From Pseudoduganella aquatica (lineage in GTDB: Bacteria; Pseudomonadota; Gammaproteobacteria; Burkholderiales; Burkholderiaceae_D): 64,000 nucleotides of DNA. The position numbers were made by a program, and so were the translations under genes. Numbering within the stretch: the first letter of the stretch is position 1; every line of letters starts with the position of its first letter. The stretch lies in contig NZ_WWCU01000002.1 in the NCBI RefSeq assembly GCF_009857595.1, positions 248,001 to 312,000 of the forward strand. Reading direction: 5' to 3'. Of this stretch, positions 20,807-31,182 are shown piece by piece. A model generated the notes under the pieces. The model ran no database searches and was not told the origin of the DNA. It saw nothing but the letters and a program-made list of their open reading frames with translations.

Positions 20807-20902
20807 TGGCGGAAGGCAGAAAGAGTCGAACTTACAGAGGAGCGGCTAACGCCCCTCACCGGGTTTGAAGCCCGGCCCCGTCACCGGACGGGAATGCCTT
20901 CC
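20807..20902 (-). tRNA. selC: tRNA-Sec (anticodon UCA)
   Basis: A 96-nt tRNA with encoded CCA (20809-20807). It has an 8-bp acceptor stem (GGAAGGCA with TGCCTTCC), a long extra arm, a UCA anticodon in CUUCAAA and the T-loop GTTCGAC; all features are diagnostic of bacterial selenocysteine tRNA. It decodes the in-frame UGA of fdoG after charging with Ser and conversion by SelA. It is the last gene of the fdh-sel run. Its first 22 nt are also the last codons and stop of selB, so it is almost certainly released by RNase P from the same transcript. Confidence 0.97.
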
Positions 20903-22863
20903 TTGGTTTCATGCGTCCAGCTTGCTGAGGGGCGCACCAGATGGCTGTTGCGCACGCGCCGAGTATAGCCGACGCGATCGAAAAATTCCAACAACTGCAC
21001 GGCGCGCTTGCGTCCCAGCCCTGCGGCGTCGCGCAGGGTGGCCGCCTGCGCGTCCGGAAGGGTGGCGATCATGTGGGCCAGTTCGGCCAGCGGCGCGGGG
21101 TGGTAGAACAGGTCCGGCACGATCTGGCTGATGCTGCCGGCGCGCGCCAGTTTGCGCAGCAGGCGGCGCACTTCGCCTTCCGGCACGGCGAGCGTGGCGC
21201 TCAGGTCGCGTACCCAGGGCGGGTCGTAGCGGCCGGCCAGCAGCTCGGGCATCAGGCGGTCCGCCAGCGCTTGTTCGGCGGCGCTCAGTTCAACGCTGTG
21301 GCTGGGCAGGTGCAGCACGTTGCCCTTGCGGGCCAGACTTCCTTGTGCGATCAGGGCCGTCAGCGCGTGGCTCCATAGCGGGTTATCGCTGTCCGGGCTG
21401 GCGATGCGTTTCAGGCGCCAGAAATCGGGGCCGGCTTCGTCCGGGGTGCGGGCGTGGAAATCAGCCAGGGCGGCCAGGGCTTGCTGCTGCAGGCGTTCCA
21501 GCGCGCCGGCGTCGATCAGCAGCTCGTCGCCGCCGGGCAGGGGGATGCGGTGCACGCCGGCGGGCAGGGCAAGGCGGCCGGGCGGCAGCTGGGACAGGCG
21601 CACCAGTGTGCTTAAGGCCAGGCCGTGCGGGCTGCACGCAAGCAGCGCGGCGATGCCGCTGCCGTCGGCATTTGCGCCACTGCTCGCGTCGCTGCGCCCG
21701 GCGCTGCTTTTACGGCCATCCCTGCTGTCGGCAAAGGCGTGCAGCGCGTCCAGCCAGGCCAGGCGCGCGGGGCTGCGGCGCTTGCGGGCGGCGCCGAAAG
21801 GATCGAGCACCATGCCGCCGCCTATGGTTTGCGTGGCTTGCGCGTTGCGCAGCACGAAGCGGTCGCCGGGGACGGCGTGCAGCTCCTGCTCGAACACCAG
21901 CTGCACGCGCGCGCTTTGGCCGGGATGCATGGCGTCCGCATCCAGCGGCACCACGTTGGCGGTGCGGTGCGCCGCGCCCAGGTGGACGTGCACCGGCGAC
22001 CAGGCCTTGAGCGCCGCGCCGCTGCCGGGCAGCAGCGTCAGCTCCACGTCGATGCGGCTGGAGCAGGCGGCCAGCTCGGGAGCGACGATCCAGCTGCCGC
22101 GCTCTATGTCCTCGCGCGCGGCGCCCGCCAGCTTGAGAGCTAGGCGCTGGCCCGCCCGGCCTTCGGTGGCGGACCGGTTCTGCGCATGGATGCCGCGTAC
22201 CCGGACCTGCTGCCCGCTGGGCGCCAGCGTCAGCGTGTCGCCCACGGCCACGCTGCCTGCCAGCGCGGTGCCGGTGACGACGGTGCCTTGGCCGGCCAGC
22301 GTGAACACCCGGTCCACGCCCAGGCGGAACAGGCGCTGCTCGTCGCGTATGGGCAGGGCGCGCGCGGCGGCTGCAAGGTGGAGCAGCAGCGCCGACACGC
22401 CCGCGTCGCCGGACACGGTGGCGGCGGTGGGGAAGATGGGGCAGCCGGCGAAGGCGGTAGCTTCCAGCAGGCGTGCGATCTCGGTTTCCAGCTGCTGCAG
22501 GCGTTCCGGCGCAACGCGGTCCGCCTTGTTCAGCGCCACGGCGCCGCGCCGCACGCCCAGCAGGCGCAGGATGGCGAGGTGCTCCAGCGTCTGCGGCATG
22601 ATGCCGTCGTCGGCCGCGATGACCAGCAGCGCGAAGTCGATGCCGGTAATGCCCGCCGCCATGGTGCGGATGAATTTCTCGTGCCCGGGCACGTCAATCA
22701 CGCCGAGTATGCTGCCGTCTTCCAGCGGCGCGTAGGCGTAGCCCAGCTCTATCGAAATGCCGCGTTCCTTTTCTTCCTTCAGGCGGTCCGTGTCCACGCC
22801 GGTGAGCGCGCGCGTGAGCGCGGTCTTGCCGTGGTCGATATGGCCTGCGGTGCCGACGATCAT
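20881..22863 (-). CDS. selB: Selenocysteine-specific elongation factor SelB
   Basis: 660 residues. The GTPase domain has G1 GHIDHGKT near residue 7, DVPGHEKF (G3) and NKAD (G4). EF-Tu-like domains 2 and 3 follow, then a C-terminal set of winged helices that bind the SECIS hairpin. It delivers Sec-tRNA to the UGA codon of fdoG. ATG 22863 overlaps the selA TGA. The stop codon at 20883-20881 and the last seven codons lie inside the tRNA-Sec gene (its acceptor and D-arm sequence). A serine/glycine-rich linker sits between domain 3 and the winged helices. Confidence 0.97.
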   Translation of the reverse strand: MIVGTAGHIDHGKTALTRALTGVDTDRLKEEKERGISIELGYAYAPLEDGSILGVIDVPGHEKFIRTMAAGITGIDFALLVIAADDGIMPQTLEHLAILRLLGVRRGAVALNKADRVAPERLQQLETEIARLLEATAFAGCPIFPTAATVSGDAGVSALLLHLAAAARALPIRDEQRLFRLGVDRVFTLAGQGTVVTGTALAGSVAVGDTLTLAPSGQQVRVRGIHAQNRSATEGRAGQRLALKLAGAAREDIERGSWIVAPELAACSSRIDVELTLLPGSGAALKAWSPVHVHLGAAHRTANVVPLDADAMHPGQSARVQLVFEQELHAVPGDRFVLRNAQATQTIGGGMVLDPFGAARKRRSPARLAWLDALHAFADSRDGRKSSAGRSDASSGANADGSGIAALLACSPHGLALSTLVRLSQLPPGRLALPAGVHRIPLPGGDELLIDAGALERLQQQALAALADFHARTPDEAGPDFWRLKRIASPDSDNPLWSHALTALIAQGSLARKGNVLHLPSHSVELSAAEQALADRLMPELLAGRYDPPWVRDLSATLAVPEGEVRRLLRKLARAGSISQIVPDLFYHPAPLAELAHMIATLPDAQAATLRDAAGLGRKRAVQLLEFFDRVGYTRRVRNSHLVRPSASWTHETKEGIPVR

Positions 22864-24290
22864 GCCGGGACCAGATCCTTCAGCTGGGCTGCGAACAGTT
22901 CCAGCTGGGCGTCTTCCAGGCAGCGCAGGTCGAGCCAGAGCGTGTCGCTGGCGATGCGGCCGATGACGGGGCGGGGCAGGGAGCGCAGGCGTTTTTCGAG
23001 CGTGCCGAGCGGGTCGCCGTGCGTTTGGCGGGCGGCGCGGATCGCCAGGCCGTGGCTGGGCAGCTGGTCCACCGGCAGCGCGCCGCTGCCGATCTGGCTC
23101 AGAATCGGCTCTGTGGCTACCGAATAGGCCTCGCCCAGCGCCTGCTGGAGCAGCGGCTGCAGCGTGGCGGCGAGCGCGCGCATGGCGGCGGCTGGGCGCG
23201 TGAGCAGGCGCAGTGTGGTCAGGCGTTCGGGCAGCAGGTCCGGGGCGCGGTACAGGGCGAGCACCGGTTCCAGCGCTGCCAGCGTGAGTTTGCCCACGCG
23301 CAGGGCGCGCTTGAGCGGATTGCGCTTGATGGCGGCGATCAGGTCTGCGCGCCCGGCGATGATGCCGCACTGCGGTCCGCCGAGCAGCTTGTCGCCGCTG
23401 AAGGTGACGAGATCGGCGCCGGCGGCGATGGTTTCGCGCACGGTGGTTTCGTGCGGCAGGCCGTATTGTTCCAGGTCTACCAGGGTGCCGCTGCCCAGGT
23501 CCACGGCCAGAGGGATATTGTTGCGGCGTGCCAGCGGGGCCAGGTCCGGCAGTTCGACGGCCTTGGTGAAGCCTGTGATGGCGTAATTGCTGCAATGGAC
23601 CTTCATCAGCAGCGCGGTGTTGGCGGCGATGGCGTTGCCGTAGTCGGCCAGGTGGGTGCGGTTGGTGCTGCCCACTTCGCGCAGCGTGGCGCCGGCGCGT
23701 GTCATGATGTCCGGGATACGGAAGGCGCCGCCTATTTCCACCAGTTCGCCGCGCGAGACGATGACTTCGCGGCCCATCGCCAGCGTGTTAAGCAGGAGCA
23801 GGACGGCGGCGGCGTTGTTGTTGACCACCGTGGCGGCTTCGGCGCCGGTCAGTTCGCGCAGCAGTTCTTCCACCAGGTTGTCGCGGTCGCCGCGCTTGCC
23901 GGTGTCGATGTCCCATTCCAGGTTCATGGGCCAGCGCAGCGCTTCGGCCACGGCCTGCACGGCGCTGTCCGGAAGCAGGGCGCGGCCAAGGTTGGTGTGC
24001 AGCACGGTGCCGGTGAGGTTGAAGACGGGGCGAAGCGCGGAGCGGTTGGCGCGTTCCAGGCGGTCCGCGAGGCGGGCAGTGACGGCGGCGATGCTGGCGT
24101 CGGCAGGATCCTCGGTGGCACTGGCTGCACCCAGCGAGCAGGCGCGCAGTTCGGCGAGCAGGGCGCGCAGGGTGGCGGTGGTCTGTTCGCGGCCGTATTG
24201 TGCGATGAGCGGCTGGCAGGCGGCGTCGCTCAGCACGCGGTGCACGGCGGGCAGCTGCACCGCGCGCGGCGGACGGATGTCGGCGCTCAT
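22860..24290 (-). CDS. selA: L-seryl-tRNA(Sec) selenium transferase SelA
   Basis: 476 residues, PLP enzyme converting Ser-tRNA(Sec) to Sec-tRNA(Sec) with selenophosphate. The PLP lysine is in [14 protein letters not shown], and [18 protein letters not shown] and the [14 protein letters not shown] region are as expected. The start ATG 24290 overlaps the fdhE TGA (ATGA); five more in-frame codons upstream are unlikely to be used. selD (selenophosphate synthetase) is not in the window. Confidence 0.97.
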   Translation of the reverse strand: MSADIRPPRAVQLPAVHRVLSDAACQPLIAQYGREQTTATLRALLAELRACSLGAASATEDPADASIAAVTARLADRLERANRSALRPVFNLTGTVLHTNLGRALLPDSAVQAVAEALRWPMNLEWDIDTGKRGDRDNLVEELLRELTGAEAATVVNNNAAAVLLLLNTLAMGREVIVSRGELVEIGGAFRIPDIMTRAGATLREVGSTNRTHLADYGNAIAANTALLMKVHCSNYAITGFTKAVELPDLAPLARRNNIPLAVDLGSGTLVDLEQYGLPHETTVRETIAAGADLVTFSGDKLLGGPQCGIIAGRADLIAAIKRNPLKRALRVGKLTLAALEPVLALYRAPDLLPERLTTLRLLTRPAAAMRALAATLQPLLQQALGEAYSVATEPILSQIGSGALPVDQLPSHGLAIRAARQTHGDPLGTLEKRLRSLPRPVIGRIASDTLWLDLRCLEDAQLELFAAQLKDLVPA

Positions 24291-25258
24291 TCGGAGCCCA
24301 GCCACAGCAGGGGATTGACACTGCCGCGCGCGTAGCCCGCTTCCGTCACCAGCACGTCGAGCGCCAGGCTGGCCAGGTCGTCGGCCAGCGGTTCCACCAT
24401 AAAGTCATGCTCCTGGTTGAATACTTTCCGGTAACTGTGGCAGTCGTCGCAGGTCTCTGCGCGGGCTACGCGGGATGGGTCCTGGGCTTTGCTGGCAGAC
24501 GCCTCCTCGGGCTGGTCCAGGCTTTGGTAAGCGATGCGGGCGTTCTTTTCGCAGCAGCTGCATTTCACCCGCACCATATGCCACTCGCTGGCGCAGATGC
24601 CGCAGTGCAGATAGCGGTAGCCCTGCGCCTGCCCGCCGATGCGGATCACGCTGGCCACCGGATGCGAACCGCACACCGGGCACAGGGCGCCCGTGACCGG
24701 CGGCTGGACGCGGCTGGCGTCGAGCTGGCTGGCGTGCGAGGTCCACAGCACTTGTAGGGCAGCGGCCACGAAAGGCGCATGCAGCGGGTTGATGCCTTCG
24801 CCGAATTCGGCCAGCACGGCGTCTGCGCAGCCTTCCAGTTCGGCTTCGGGCAGGGCGCGCAGGTCTTGCAGTACGGCGGCCAGCTGGGGCTGGCCGGAGG
24901 TGTCCAGCATGTCGAGCAGCGCCAGGTAGACGGCGCGCCAGCCTGCGGGGCGCGGACCGGATACCGGCAGCGGAGGCATATTGTGGGCCAAGGCCGTTTC
25001 GATGGCGTCGAGCGAGGGCAGCGGCGGGATGGTGGCGGGGGCGATTTTGGCTTGCGCGTCCGCCAGCGCGGCCATCAGGAGCAGGTAGCCGTGCAGGGAT
25101 TCAGGGGCAGGTATGCCGGGGACGCCGCCGGCGGCAAGCTGGCGCAGACGGGCGGCGCGGGCAGAAAACAAGACGCCCGGTTGCGGCAGCACCAGGCGCG
25201 GAATGGTGTTGTGGTCCAGCGATTCGATCTCGCCGGGGGACAGGAGGCGTTGTACCAA
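24287..25258 (-). CDS. fdhE: Formate dehydrogenase accessory protein FdhE
   Basis: 323 residues; E. coli FdhE is 309. Rubredoxin-like iron protein needed for assembly or quality control of respiratory formate dehydrogenase. Four cysteine pairs mark the two metal sites: CPVCG, HCGIC, CSCC and CDDC. The start is probably TTG 25258, because AGAGGA lies five bases upstream; upstream in-frame codons extend into a repeat element and are unlikely. First of the tightly overlapping fdhE-selA-selB-selC run, separated from fdoI by two repeat elements. Confidence 0.94.
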   Translation of the reverse strand: MVQRLLSPGEIESLDHNTIPRLVLPQPGVLFSARAARLRQLAAGGVPGIPAPESLHGYLLLMAALADAQAKIAPATIPPLPSLDAIETALAHNMPPLPVSGPRPAGWRAVYLALLDMLDTSGQPQLAAVLQDLRALPEAELEGCADAVLAEFGEGINPLHAPFVAAALQVLWTSHASQLDASRVQPPVTGALCPVCGSHPVASVIRIGGQAQGYRYLHCGICASEWHMVRVKCSCCEKNARIAYQSLDQPEEASASKAQDPSRVARAETCDDCHSYRKVFNQEHDFMVEPLADDLASLALDVLVTEAGYARGSVNPLLWLGSE

Positions 25259-25279
25259 GTAAGTCCTCTCGTTTGCGGT

Positions 25280-25314
25280 TGGCGGGTTACGCACTGCGTG
25301 CTAACCCGCCCTAC
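25280..25314 (-). repeat. Dispersed GGCGGGTTA palindrome, copy 1
   Basis: TGGCGGGTTAC, variable loop stem, CTAACCCGCCCTAC. REP-like hairpin between fdoI and fdhE. Pairs in inverted orientation with copy 2, which begins 32 bp away. Confidence 0.85.
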
Positions 25315-25346
25315 AATGTTCCTCCGCCATGCAATGCCCAGGGCGC

Positions 25347-25381
25347 GTAGGGCGGGTTAGTGCGCAGCACGTAACCCGCCA
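25347..25381 (+). repeat. Dispersed GGCGGGTTA palindrome, copy 2
   Basis: GTAGGGCGGGTTAG, variable centre, GTAACCCGCCA. Inverted partner of copy 1; the two GTAG/CTAC ends face each other. Confidence 0.85.
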
Positions 25382-25394
25382 GCTCATTCTAAAC

Positions 25395-26039
25395 CTAGTC
25401 ACGCTGCTTGCGCGCCATTTCTTCGAACCAGCGCCGGTGGTGCTTGCGCGCCCACCCGTAGGTGACGGTGCCGCGCACCATGGCGCCCACCGAGCCCTTG
25501 ACCCAGAAGCCCGCATACACATGCACCACAATCGCCACAATAATAACGAAGGCGCAGAAAGAGTGGAGCAGCGCTGCGAAGCGCACCAGGTCTATGGGGA
25601 AGTAGAACGCAAAGTAGGCGCGCCAGATCACGATGCCGGACAGGATCAGCCCCACCATGCACGCAATGAGCACAAAGAACAGCACCTTCTGGCCCGCGTT
25701 GTAGCGACCCACGGGCGGCACCTTGTCCTCGCGCAGGCTGATCACGTCGGTGGCGCCTTTCAGCCACTCCTTGTCGCCCGGCTCGAAGCGGTTGTGGTGC
25801 CAGAAGCGCGCCACCAGCAGCCCGAAGGACACCGCCATCACCACCCCGATAAACGGATGCAGTATGCGCGTCCACTGCCCGCCGCCCAGGAACACGGCCA
25901 TCCACGCCGTGGCCGGATGGAACATGGCCAGCCCGGACACGGCCAGCAGCACGAAGCAGATCGCCGTCACCCAATGGTTGCTGCGTTCATTTGCGTTATA
26001 GCGCTCGATGAGCGGATTGCCGTCTTTATCGCGTTTCAT
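25395..26039 (-). CDS. fdoI: Formate dehydrogenase cytochrome b556 subunit (gamma)
   Basis: 214 residues with four membrane segments and the heme-ligand histidines expected for FdnI/FdoI ([13 protein letters not shown] in helix 1, HPFIGV, and LLHSFCAF...VHVYAGFW in the last helices). It passes electrons from the FdoH iron-sulfur subunit to quinone. The start overlaps the end of fdoH by 14 bp. Third gene of the fdoGHI operon. Confidence 0.95.
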   Translation of the reverse strand: MKRDKDGNPLIERYNANERSNHWVTAICFVLLAVSGLAMFHPATAWMAVFLGGGQWTRILHPFIGVVMAVSFGLLVARFWHHNRFEPGDKEWLKGATDVISLREDKVPPVGRYNAGQKVLFFVLIACMVGLILSGIVIWRAYFAFYFPIDLVRFAALLHSFCAFVIIVAIVVHVYAGFWVKGSVGAMVRGTVTYGWARKHHRRWFEEMARKQRD

Positions 26040-26949
26040 TTTGGCTCTCCCCGATGCGGTTGGCCTCGTGCAGCGCCTCGGCTTCCTCGTCCTTGCTCAC
26101 TTCATTCGGCCCCACGCGGCTGTAGTGGAACCAGCCGGCCAGCGCGGTGACGGCGATGCCGGCCAGCGCGAGCGGCTTGGTCAGCCCCTTCCACAGTCCT
26201 ACCATGGGGCTGATTGACGGATTGGCGGGCAGGTTGTGGTACAGGCCGGGACGGTCCGCATGGTGCAGCACATACATCACGTGCGTGCCGCCCACGCCGG
26301 CCGGGTCGTACAGGCCCGCCTGCGCAAAGCCGCGCGACTTCAGGTCCTCAATGCGTTCTTCGGCGTGGATTTTCATGTCCTCCTTGGTGCCGAACACGAT
26401 GGCACCGGTGGGGCAGGTCTTCACGCAGGCCGGTTCCTGGCCCACCGCCACCCGGTCCGAGCACAGCGTGCACTTGTAGGCGCGGCTGTCCTGCTTAGAG
26501 ATGCGCGGCACGTCGAACGGGCAGCCCGCCACGCAGTAGCCGCAGCCGATGCAGTTCTCCTGGTGGAAGTCCACGATGCCGTTCGTGTACTGCACGATGG
26601 CGCCCGGCGCAGGGCAGGCTTTCAGGCAGCCCGGGTCTTCGCAGTGCATGCAGCCGTCCTTGCGGATCAGCCATTCCAGGTTGCCGTCCTTTTCCTCATG
26701 CTCGGTGAAGCGCATGACGGTCCAGGACTGCGGCGTGAGGTCGCGCGGATTGTCATACTCGCCGTTGGTGTCGCCCACGTCGTCGCGCAGGTCGTTCCAT
26801 TCCATGCAGGCGGTCTGGCAAGCCTTGCAGCCTATGCACTTCGACACGTCGATCAGCTTGGCCACGCTTCCTGTGGCCGGACTGCGCGCCACGGGCTGCT
26901 GCACCGTGGTGGCCGACATGCGCTTGATATCCAATGATTGCAGTGCCAT
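26026..26949 (-). CDS. fdoH: Formate dehydrogenase iron-sulfur subunit (beta)
   Basis: 307 residues with four [4Fe-4S] cluster motifs: [35 protein letters not shown] and CTLCSDRV...CVKTC. A C-terminal membrane helix ([18 protein letters not shown]) anchors it to the periplasmic face of the membrane, as in FdnH. It relays electrons from the selenoprotein alpha subunit to the cytochrome. It lies 10 bp after fdoG. Confidence 0.96.
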   Translation of the reverse strand: MALQSLDIKRMSATTVQQPVARSPATGSVAKLIDVSKCIGCKACQTACMEWNDLRDDVGDTNGEYDNPRDLTPQSWTVMRFTEHEEKDGNLEWLIRKDGCMHCEDPGCLKACPAPGAIVQYTNGIVDFHQENCIGCGYCVAGCPFDVPRISKQDSRAYKCTLCSDRVAVGQEPACVKTCPTGAIVFGTKEDMKIHAEERIEDLKSRGFAQAGLYDPAGVGGTHVMYVLHHADRPGLYHNLPANPSISPMVGLWKGLTKPLALAGIAVTALAGWFHYSRVGPNEVSKDEEAEALHEANRIGESQNETR

Positions 26950-26959
26950 GTCGGTTCTC

Positions 26960-29900
26960 CTAAGCTTTCTCGACCTTCACCAGGAAGGACTTGTACTCCG
27001 GCGTCTGGGTGTTCGCGTCCCCCACCGACGGCGTGAGCGTGTTGATCAGATAGCCGGGACGGGTTACGCCCTTGAAGCCAAAGTGCAGCGGCAAGCCGAC
27101 CGTGTGGACTTTCTTGCCCTCGATGGTGAGCGCCTTGATGCGCTTGGTGACCACGGCCTTGGCAAAGATCTGCCCGCGCTTGGACGACACCTTCACCTTG
27201 CCGCCATTGGGCACGCCCAGTTCTTTCGCCAGGTCCTCGCCGATCTCCACGAACTGCTCCGGCTGGATAATGGCGTTCAGGCGCGCGTGCTTGGTCCAGA
27301 AGTGGAAGTGCTCGGTGAGACGGTAGCTGGTGGCCACGTGCGGGAACTCCTCGTGCTTGCCCAGCTTGGCCCTGTCGTCCTTGAACATGCGCGCCGCAGG
27401 GTTGCTGGTGGCGCGCGGGTTCTTCGGATGCAGCGGGTTGTAGCCCAGCGGGTTCTCCAGCGGCTCGTAGTGCTCGGGGAAGGGGCCTTCGCCCATGCCG
27501 GCCCGCGCAAAGAAGCGCGCCACGCCTTCGGCCAGCATGATGAACGGCCCCATGCCGTTTTCGGGCGGCTCGTCCACTTTGAAGTCCGGCACGTCCGCGC
27601 CGCCCCAGGTGGCGCCGTTCCAGGCCACCAGCTTGCGGGTAGGGTCGAAAGGCTTGCCCTTGGTGTCGGCGGAGGCGCGGTTGTACAGCACGCGGCGGTT
27701 GGCCGGCCAGGCCCAGGCCCAGTTCAGGGTCTGGCCTATGCCGGTCGGATCGCTGTTGTCGCGCCGTCCCATCTGGTTGCCGGCCTGGGTCCAGCAGCCG
27801 GCGAAGATCCAGCAGCCGCAGGATGTGGAGCCGTCGTCGCGCAGCTGCGCGAAGCCGCCCAGCTGCTCGCCTTTCTTCACCAGCACCTTGGTGGCGTCCT
27901 TGGGATCGGTCACCTCCGCCAGCGCCTTGCCGTTGTACTCCATCGCCAGTTCCTCCGGCGTGGGGCTGAACGGCTGCGCATACGGCCAGGTCAGGTTGAC
28001 GATAGGGTCGGGGAATTTGCCGCCCTCGGCCTGGTACATCTTCCGCATCCGCAGGAAAATGCCGGACATGATTTCCAGGTCGCTGCGGGTCTGCCACGGC
28101 GGCTCCGCGCCTTGCCAGTGCCACTGCAGCACGCGCGAAGAGCTGACCAGCGATCCGCGCTCCTCGGCGAAGCAGGTGGTGGGCAGACGGAACACCTCGG
28201 TCTGGATCTGCGCCGGATCGGCCTTGTGGAAGTCGCCGTGCGGCTTCCAGAATTCGGCCGTCTCCACCGCCAGCGGGTCCATCACCACCAGGAACTTCAG
28301 CTTGGACAGCGCCTCCGTCACCTTCTGCTTGTCCGGCGCGGACGCCAGCACATTGAAGCCCTGGCAGATGTAGCCGTTCATTTTCCCTTGATGCATGAGC
28401 TCAAAGGCTTGCATCAGGTCGTAAGGCTTGTCCAGCTTGGGCAGGTAGTCATAGGCCCAGTTGTTTTCCGCCGTCGCCGCCGCGCCCCACCAGGCCTTCA
28501 TCAGGCTCACGTGGAACTTACGGTAGTTGCTCCAGTAGCTGAGCTGATTCGGCCGCAGCGGCTTGAGGGCGCGCGCGTTGATGTAGCCGTCCAGTTCCTG
28601 CTCCGGCTCGTTCGGCAAGGTCATATAGCCAGGCAGCAGGTTGGTCATCAGCCCCAGGTCGGTCAGGCCCTGGATGTTGGAGTGCCCGCGCAGCGCGTTC
28701 ATGCCGCCGCCCGCGATGCCGATATTGCCAAGCAGGAGCTGCATCATGGCGCCCAGGCGCAGCGTCTGCGCGCCGGTGGAATGCTGGGTCCAGCCCAGCG
28801 CGTACAGGATGGTGCCCGCGCGCCCCGGCACGGCGGTGGAGGCCAGCATCTCCGCCACTTTCTGGAACTTGTCCTTGGGGACGCCGCACACGCGCTCCAC
28901 CAGGTCCGGCGTGTAGCGCGAGTAGTGCTTCTTCATCAGCTGGTAGACGCAGCGCGGGTGCTCCAGCGTGGGGTCGACCTTGGCGTAGCCGTCCTCGCCT
29001 TTTTCATAGTCCCAGCTGGACTTGTCCGCGTACTTGCCGGTGGCCTCGTCGTAGCCCGAGTACAGGCCGTCGTTCAGCGCGAAGTCCTCGCGCACGATAA
29101 AGGGCATGTCGGTGTAGTTCGTCACGTACTCGCGCTGGATCTTGTCCGTCGTGAGCAGGTAGTTGATGACGGCGCCCAGGAACACGATGTCCGTGCCGGT
29201 GCGGGTGGCCACGTAATAGTCGGCCACCGAAGCGGTGCGGGTAAAGCGCGGATCGACCACGATCAGCTGCGCCTTGCGGTGCGCCTTGGCCTCGGTCACC
29301 CATTTGAAACCGCAAGGGTGGGCCTCGGCAGCGTTGCCGCCCATGACCAGGATTACATCAGCATTGCGGATATCGACCCAGTGATTCGTCATCGCTCCAC
29401 GGCCAAACGTCGGGGCAAGACCTGCCACCGTCGGACCATGTCATACACGCGCCTGGTTATCGAATGCCAGCATGCCGAGACTGCGCATGGTCTTGTGTGT
29501 CAGGTAGCCGACCTCGTTGCTGGAGGCCGAAGCGGCCAGCATGCCGGTCGAGAGCCACCGGTTGACGGTCTTGCCGTCCGCCGTTTTCTCGATGAAGTTG
29601 GCGTCGCGGTCCTGCTTCATCAGCTTGGCGATGCGGTCCAGCGCATCGTCCCAGGACAGCTGCTTCCATTCCGACGAGCCGGGCGCGCGGTATTCCGGCA
29701 CCTTGAGGCGGTTCGGGCTCTGGATAAAGTCGATCAGGCTGGCGCCCTTGGGGCACAGCGTGCCGCGGTTGACCGGGTGGTCGGCGTCGCCCTCGATGTG
29801 GATGATGCGCGCCGCCGCGTTTTTCGCGCCGTCGCCCAGTCCGTACATCAGGATACCGCAGCCCACCGAGCAGTAGGGGCAGGTGTTGCGGGTTTCCGTG

Positions 29901-30031
29901 GTGCGCAGCAGCTTGTACTGCCGCACTTCGGCGAGCGCCGTGGTGGGGGCAAACCCGAGCGCTGCAATGCTCGACGTTGCCAGGGTGGCGCCAGTTACCC
30001 GTAGGAACTGCCGCCGCGACATCTGGTGCAT
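26960..30031 (-). CDS. fdoG: Selenocysteine-containing formate dehydrogenase alpha subunit
   Basis: 1023 residues when the in-frame UGA at 29443-29441 is read as selenocysteine (Sec197). The flanking sequence [27 protein letters not shown] matches the FdnG/FdoG active site. The N-terminus is a Tat signal ([11 protein letters not shown]), followed by the [4Fe-4S] motif CPYCSVGC...GTLCPKG, the bis-MGD domains and the C-terminal cofactor cap. It oxidises formate in the periplasm. The start at 30031 is decided by GGAGG five bases upstream. Automated calling would break it into two genes. selA, selB and selC follow on the same strand, and fdhD is divergent. Confidence 0.97.
29412..29443 (-). promoter_or_regulatory. 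SECIS element directing UGA to selenocysteine
   Basis: Immediately 3' of the UGA the mRNA forms GG-[U]-GGCA-(GGUCU)-UGCC-CC. This is a four-pair apical stem, a bulged U at 29427 and the GGUCU loop at 29422-29418. The bulged U and the loop G/U bases are the features SelB recognises in E. coli fdhF/fdnG. Confidence 0.88.
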
Positions 30032-30205
30032 AGCTGCCTCCATCATCGTCCTGAGATCAGACCAGTGTAGCACCATGACAAAAATAAAGTGTTTGCGGAA
30101 TTGTATCTGTGATGTATCTGTTGCTTTTGTGGAATGGTCTGGGCGGGAGGGGCACCGGAAACTGATAATATCGACCTGGAAGCTCTGGACAACAGCGGGC
30201 AAACC

Positions 30206-30245
30206 GTAGGGCGGGTTAGACGGCCTTGGCCGACGTAACCCGCCA
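30206..30245 (+). repeat. Dispersed GGCGGGTTA palindrome, copy 3
   Basis: GTAGGGCGGGTTAG, an inner stem with ACGGCC/GGCCGA, then GTAACCCGCCA. Inverted partner is copy 4, 22 bp away; the GTAG/CTAC ends face outward. Confidence 0.85.
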
Positions 30246-30267
30246 TGATTCGTCGAGCCGCAAGCAT

Positions 30268-30308
30268 TGGCGGGTTACGAGAGCCTTCGGCTCTCTAACC
30301 CGCCCTAC
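30268..30308 (-). repeat. Dispersed GGCGGGTTA palindrome, copy 4
   Basis: TGGCGGGTTAC, GAGAGCC-TTC-GGCTCTC inner hairpin, TAACCCGCCCTAC. Located 43 bp upstream of fdhD. Confidence 0.85.
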
Positions 30309-30351
30309 GGGCTAAAAGCCGCATCAGTTGAGTCTATGGCATCATGACTGG

Positions 30352-31173
30352 ATGAGCGCTTTCTTTGAAAATTCTTCGCCAACGTCCTCCCGCCACAGCG
30401 TGCGCCGGATCGCGCGCGGGGAGCGTCTGGACGGCATGGATGACCTGGCCGAGGAAGTGCCGGTGGCGCTGGAGTACAACGGCATTTCTCACGCGGTGAT
30501 GATGGCCACGCCGGCCGATCTGGAAGACTTCGCTCTGGGCTTCTCGCTGACTGAAGGGATCTTGAACGATACAGGCGAATGCTACGGCATCGACATCGAA
30601 GAGGCCTGCGGCGGGCTGACCGTGAAGCTGGAGGTTTCGGCGCGCGCTTTCACGCAGCTCAAGGAGCGGCGCCGCAGCTTGAGCGGGCGCACCGGTTGCG
30701 GCTTGTGCGGCGTGGACAGCCTGGACCAGGTCTACCGCGCCTTGCCCGCACTCGCGCCGGACCGCGTGCTGACGCCAGCCGCCATCTCCACCGCGCTCGC
30801 CGCGCTGACCGGCGCGCAGCCTTTGGCCCGTTTGACCGGCGCTGCCCACGCAGCCGCATGGTGCGGGCCGAACGGCGAATTGCAGGCCGTGTTCGAGGAC
30901 GTGGGCCGTCACAACGCGCTCGACAAGCTGATAGGCATGATGGCGCGCCGCCGCCTGGACCCGTCGTCCGGCTTTGTGCTTGTCACCAGCCGCGCCAGCG
31001 TGGAGATGGTGCAGAAGACCGCCATGGCCCGCGTGTCTGCGCTGGTGGCGATCTCGGCGCCCACGGCGGCGGCGGTGCGCCTGGCCGAAGGCTGCGGCAT
31101 GACGCTGGTGGCGTTCGCGCGCGGCGGCGGCTTCGTCTGCTACGCGCATGGCACGGAGCGCCTGCTCGGTTGA
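30352..31173 (+). CDS. fdhD: Sulfurtransferase FdhD (formate dehydrogenase maturation)
   Basis: 273 residues. It transfers sulfur from IscS to the Mo-bisMGD cofactor, which is essential for formate dehydrogenase activity. The functional cysteine pair is GCGLCGVDS (CxxC, E. coli CGVC type). The FAVCGPNGE-like region and the nucleotide-binding EDVGRHNALDKLIG and TSRASVEMVQKT motifs are present. The start is taken as ATG 30352; an ATG 24 bp upstream is possible. Divergent from fdoG, likely also serving the YdeP-like enzyme. Confidence 0.95.
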   Translation: MSAFFENSSPTSSRHSVRRIARGERLDGMDDLAEEVPVALEYNGISHAVMMATPADLEDFALGFSLTEGILNDTGECYGIDIEEACGGLTVKLEVSARAFTQLKERRRSLSGRTGCGLCGVDSLDQVYRALPALAPDRVLTPAAISTALAALTGAQPLARLTGAAHAAAWCGPNGELQAVFEDVGRHNALDKLIGMMARRRLDPSSGFVLVTSRASVEMVQKTAMARVSALVAISAPTAAAVRLAEGCGMTLVAFARGGGFVCYAHGTERLLG

Positions 31174-31182
31174 GCGTCCCGC

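Larger units (their letters stand above)
30032..30351. other. 320-bp divergent intergenic region between fdoG and fdhD
   Basis: Holds the fdoG leader and presumably its promoter. TACACT near 30062-30067 on the minus strand is a candidate -10, but no convincing -35 is seen. It also has a short direct repeat of CAGATAC (two copies 11 bp apart) and two copies of the dispersed palindrome nearer fdhD. No FNR or NarL site could be called with confidence. Confidence 0.6.

Noticed and set aside
29441..29443. Reading the UGA in fdoG as a true stop (two broken genes)
   Set aside because: Active-site similarity continues in frame across it, a SECIS hairpin follows, and selA/selB/selC are next door.
26549..30004. 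An open frame of over 1100 codons on the plus strand
   Set aside because: Antisense to fdoG/fdoH, with the same high-GC shadow composition. The minus-strand genes have clear cofactor motifs.
30085..30115. CAGATAC direct repeat upstream of fdoG as a regulator site
   Set aside because: Only two short copies with no match to known formate or nitrate regulators; could be chance.
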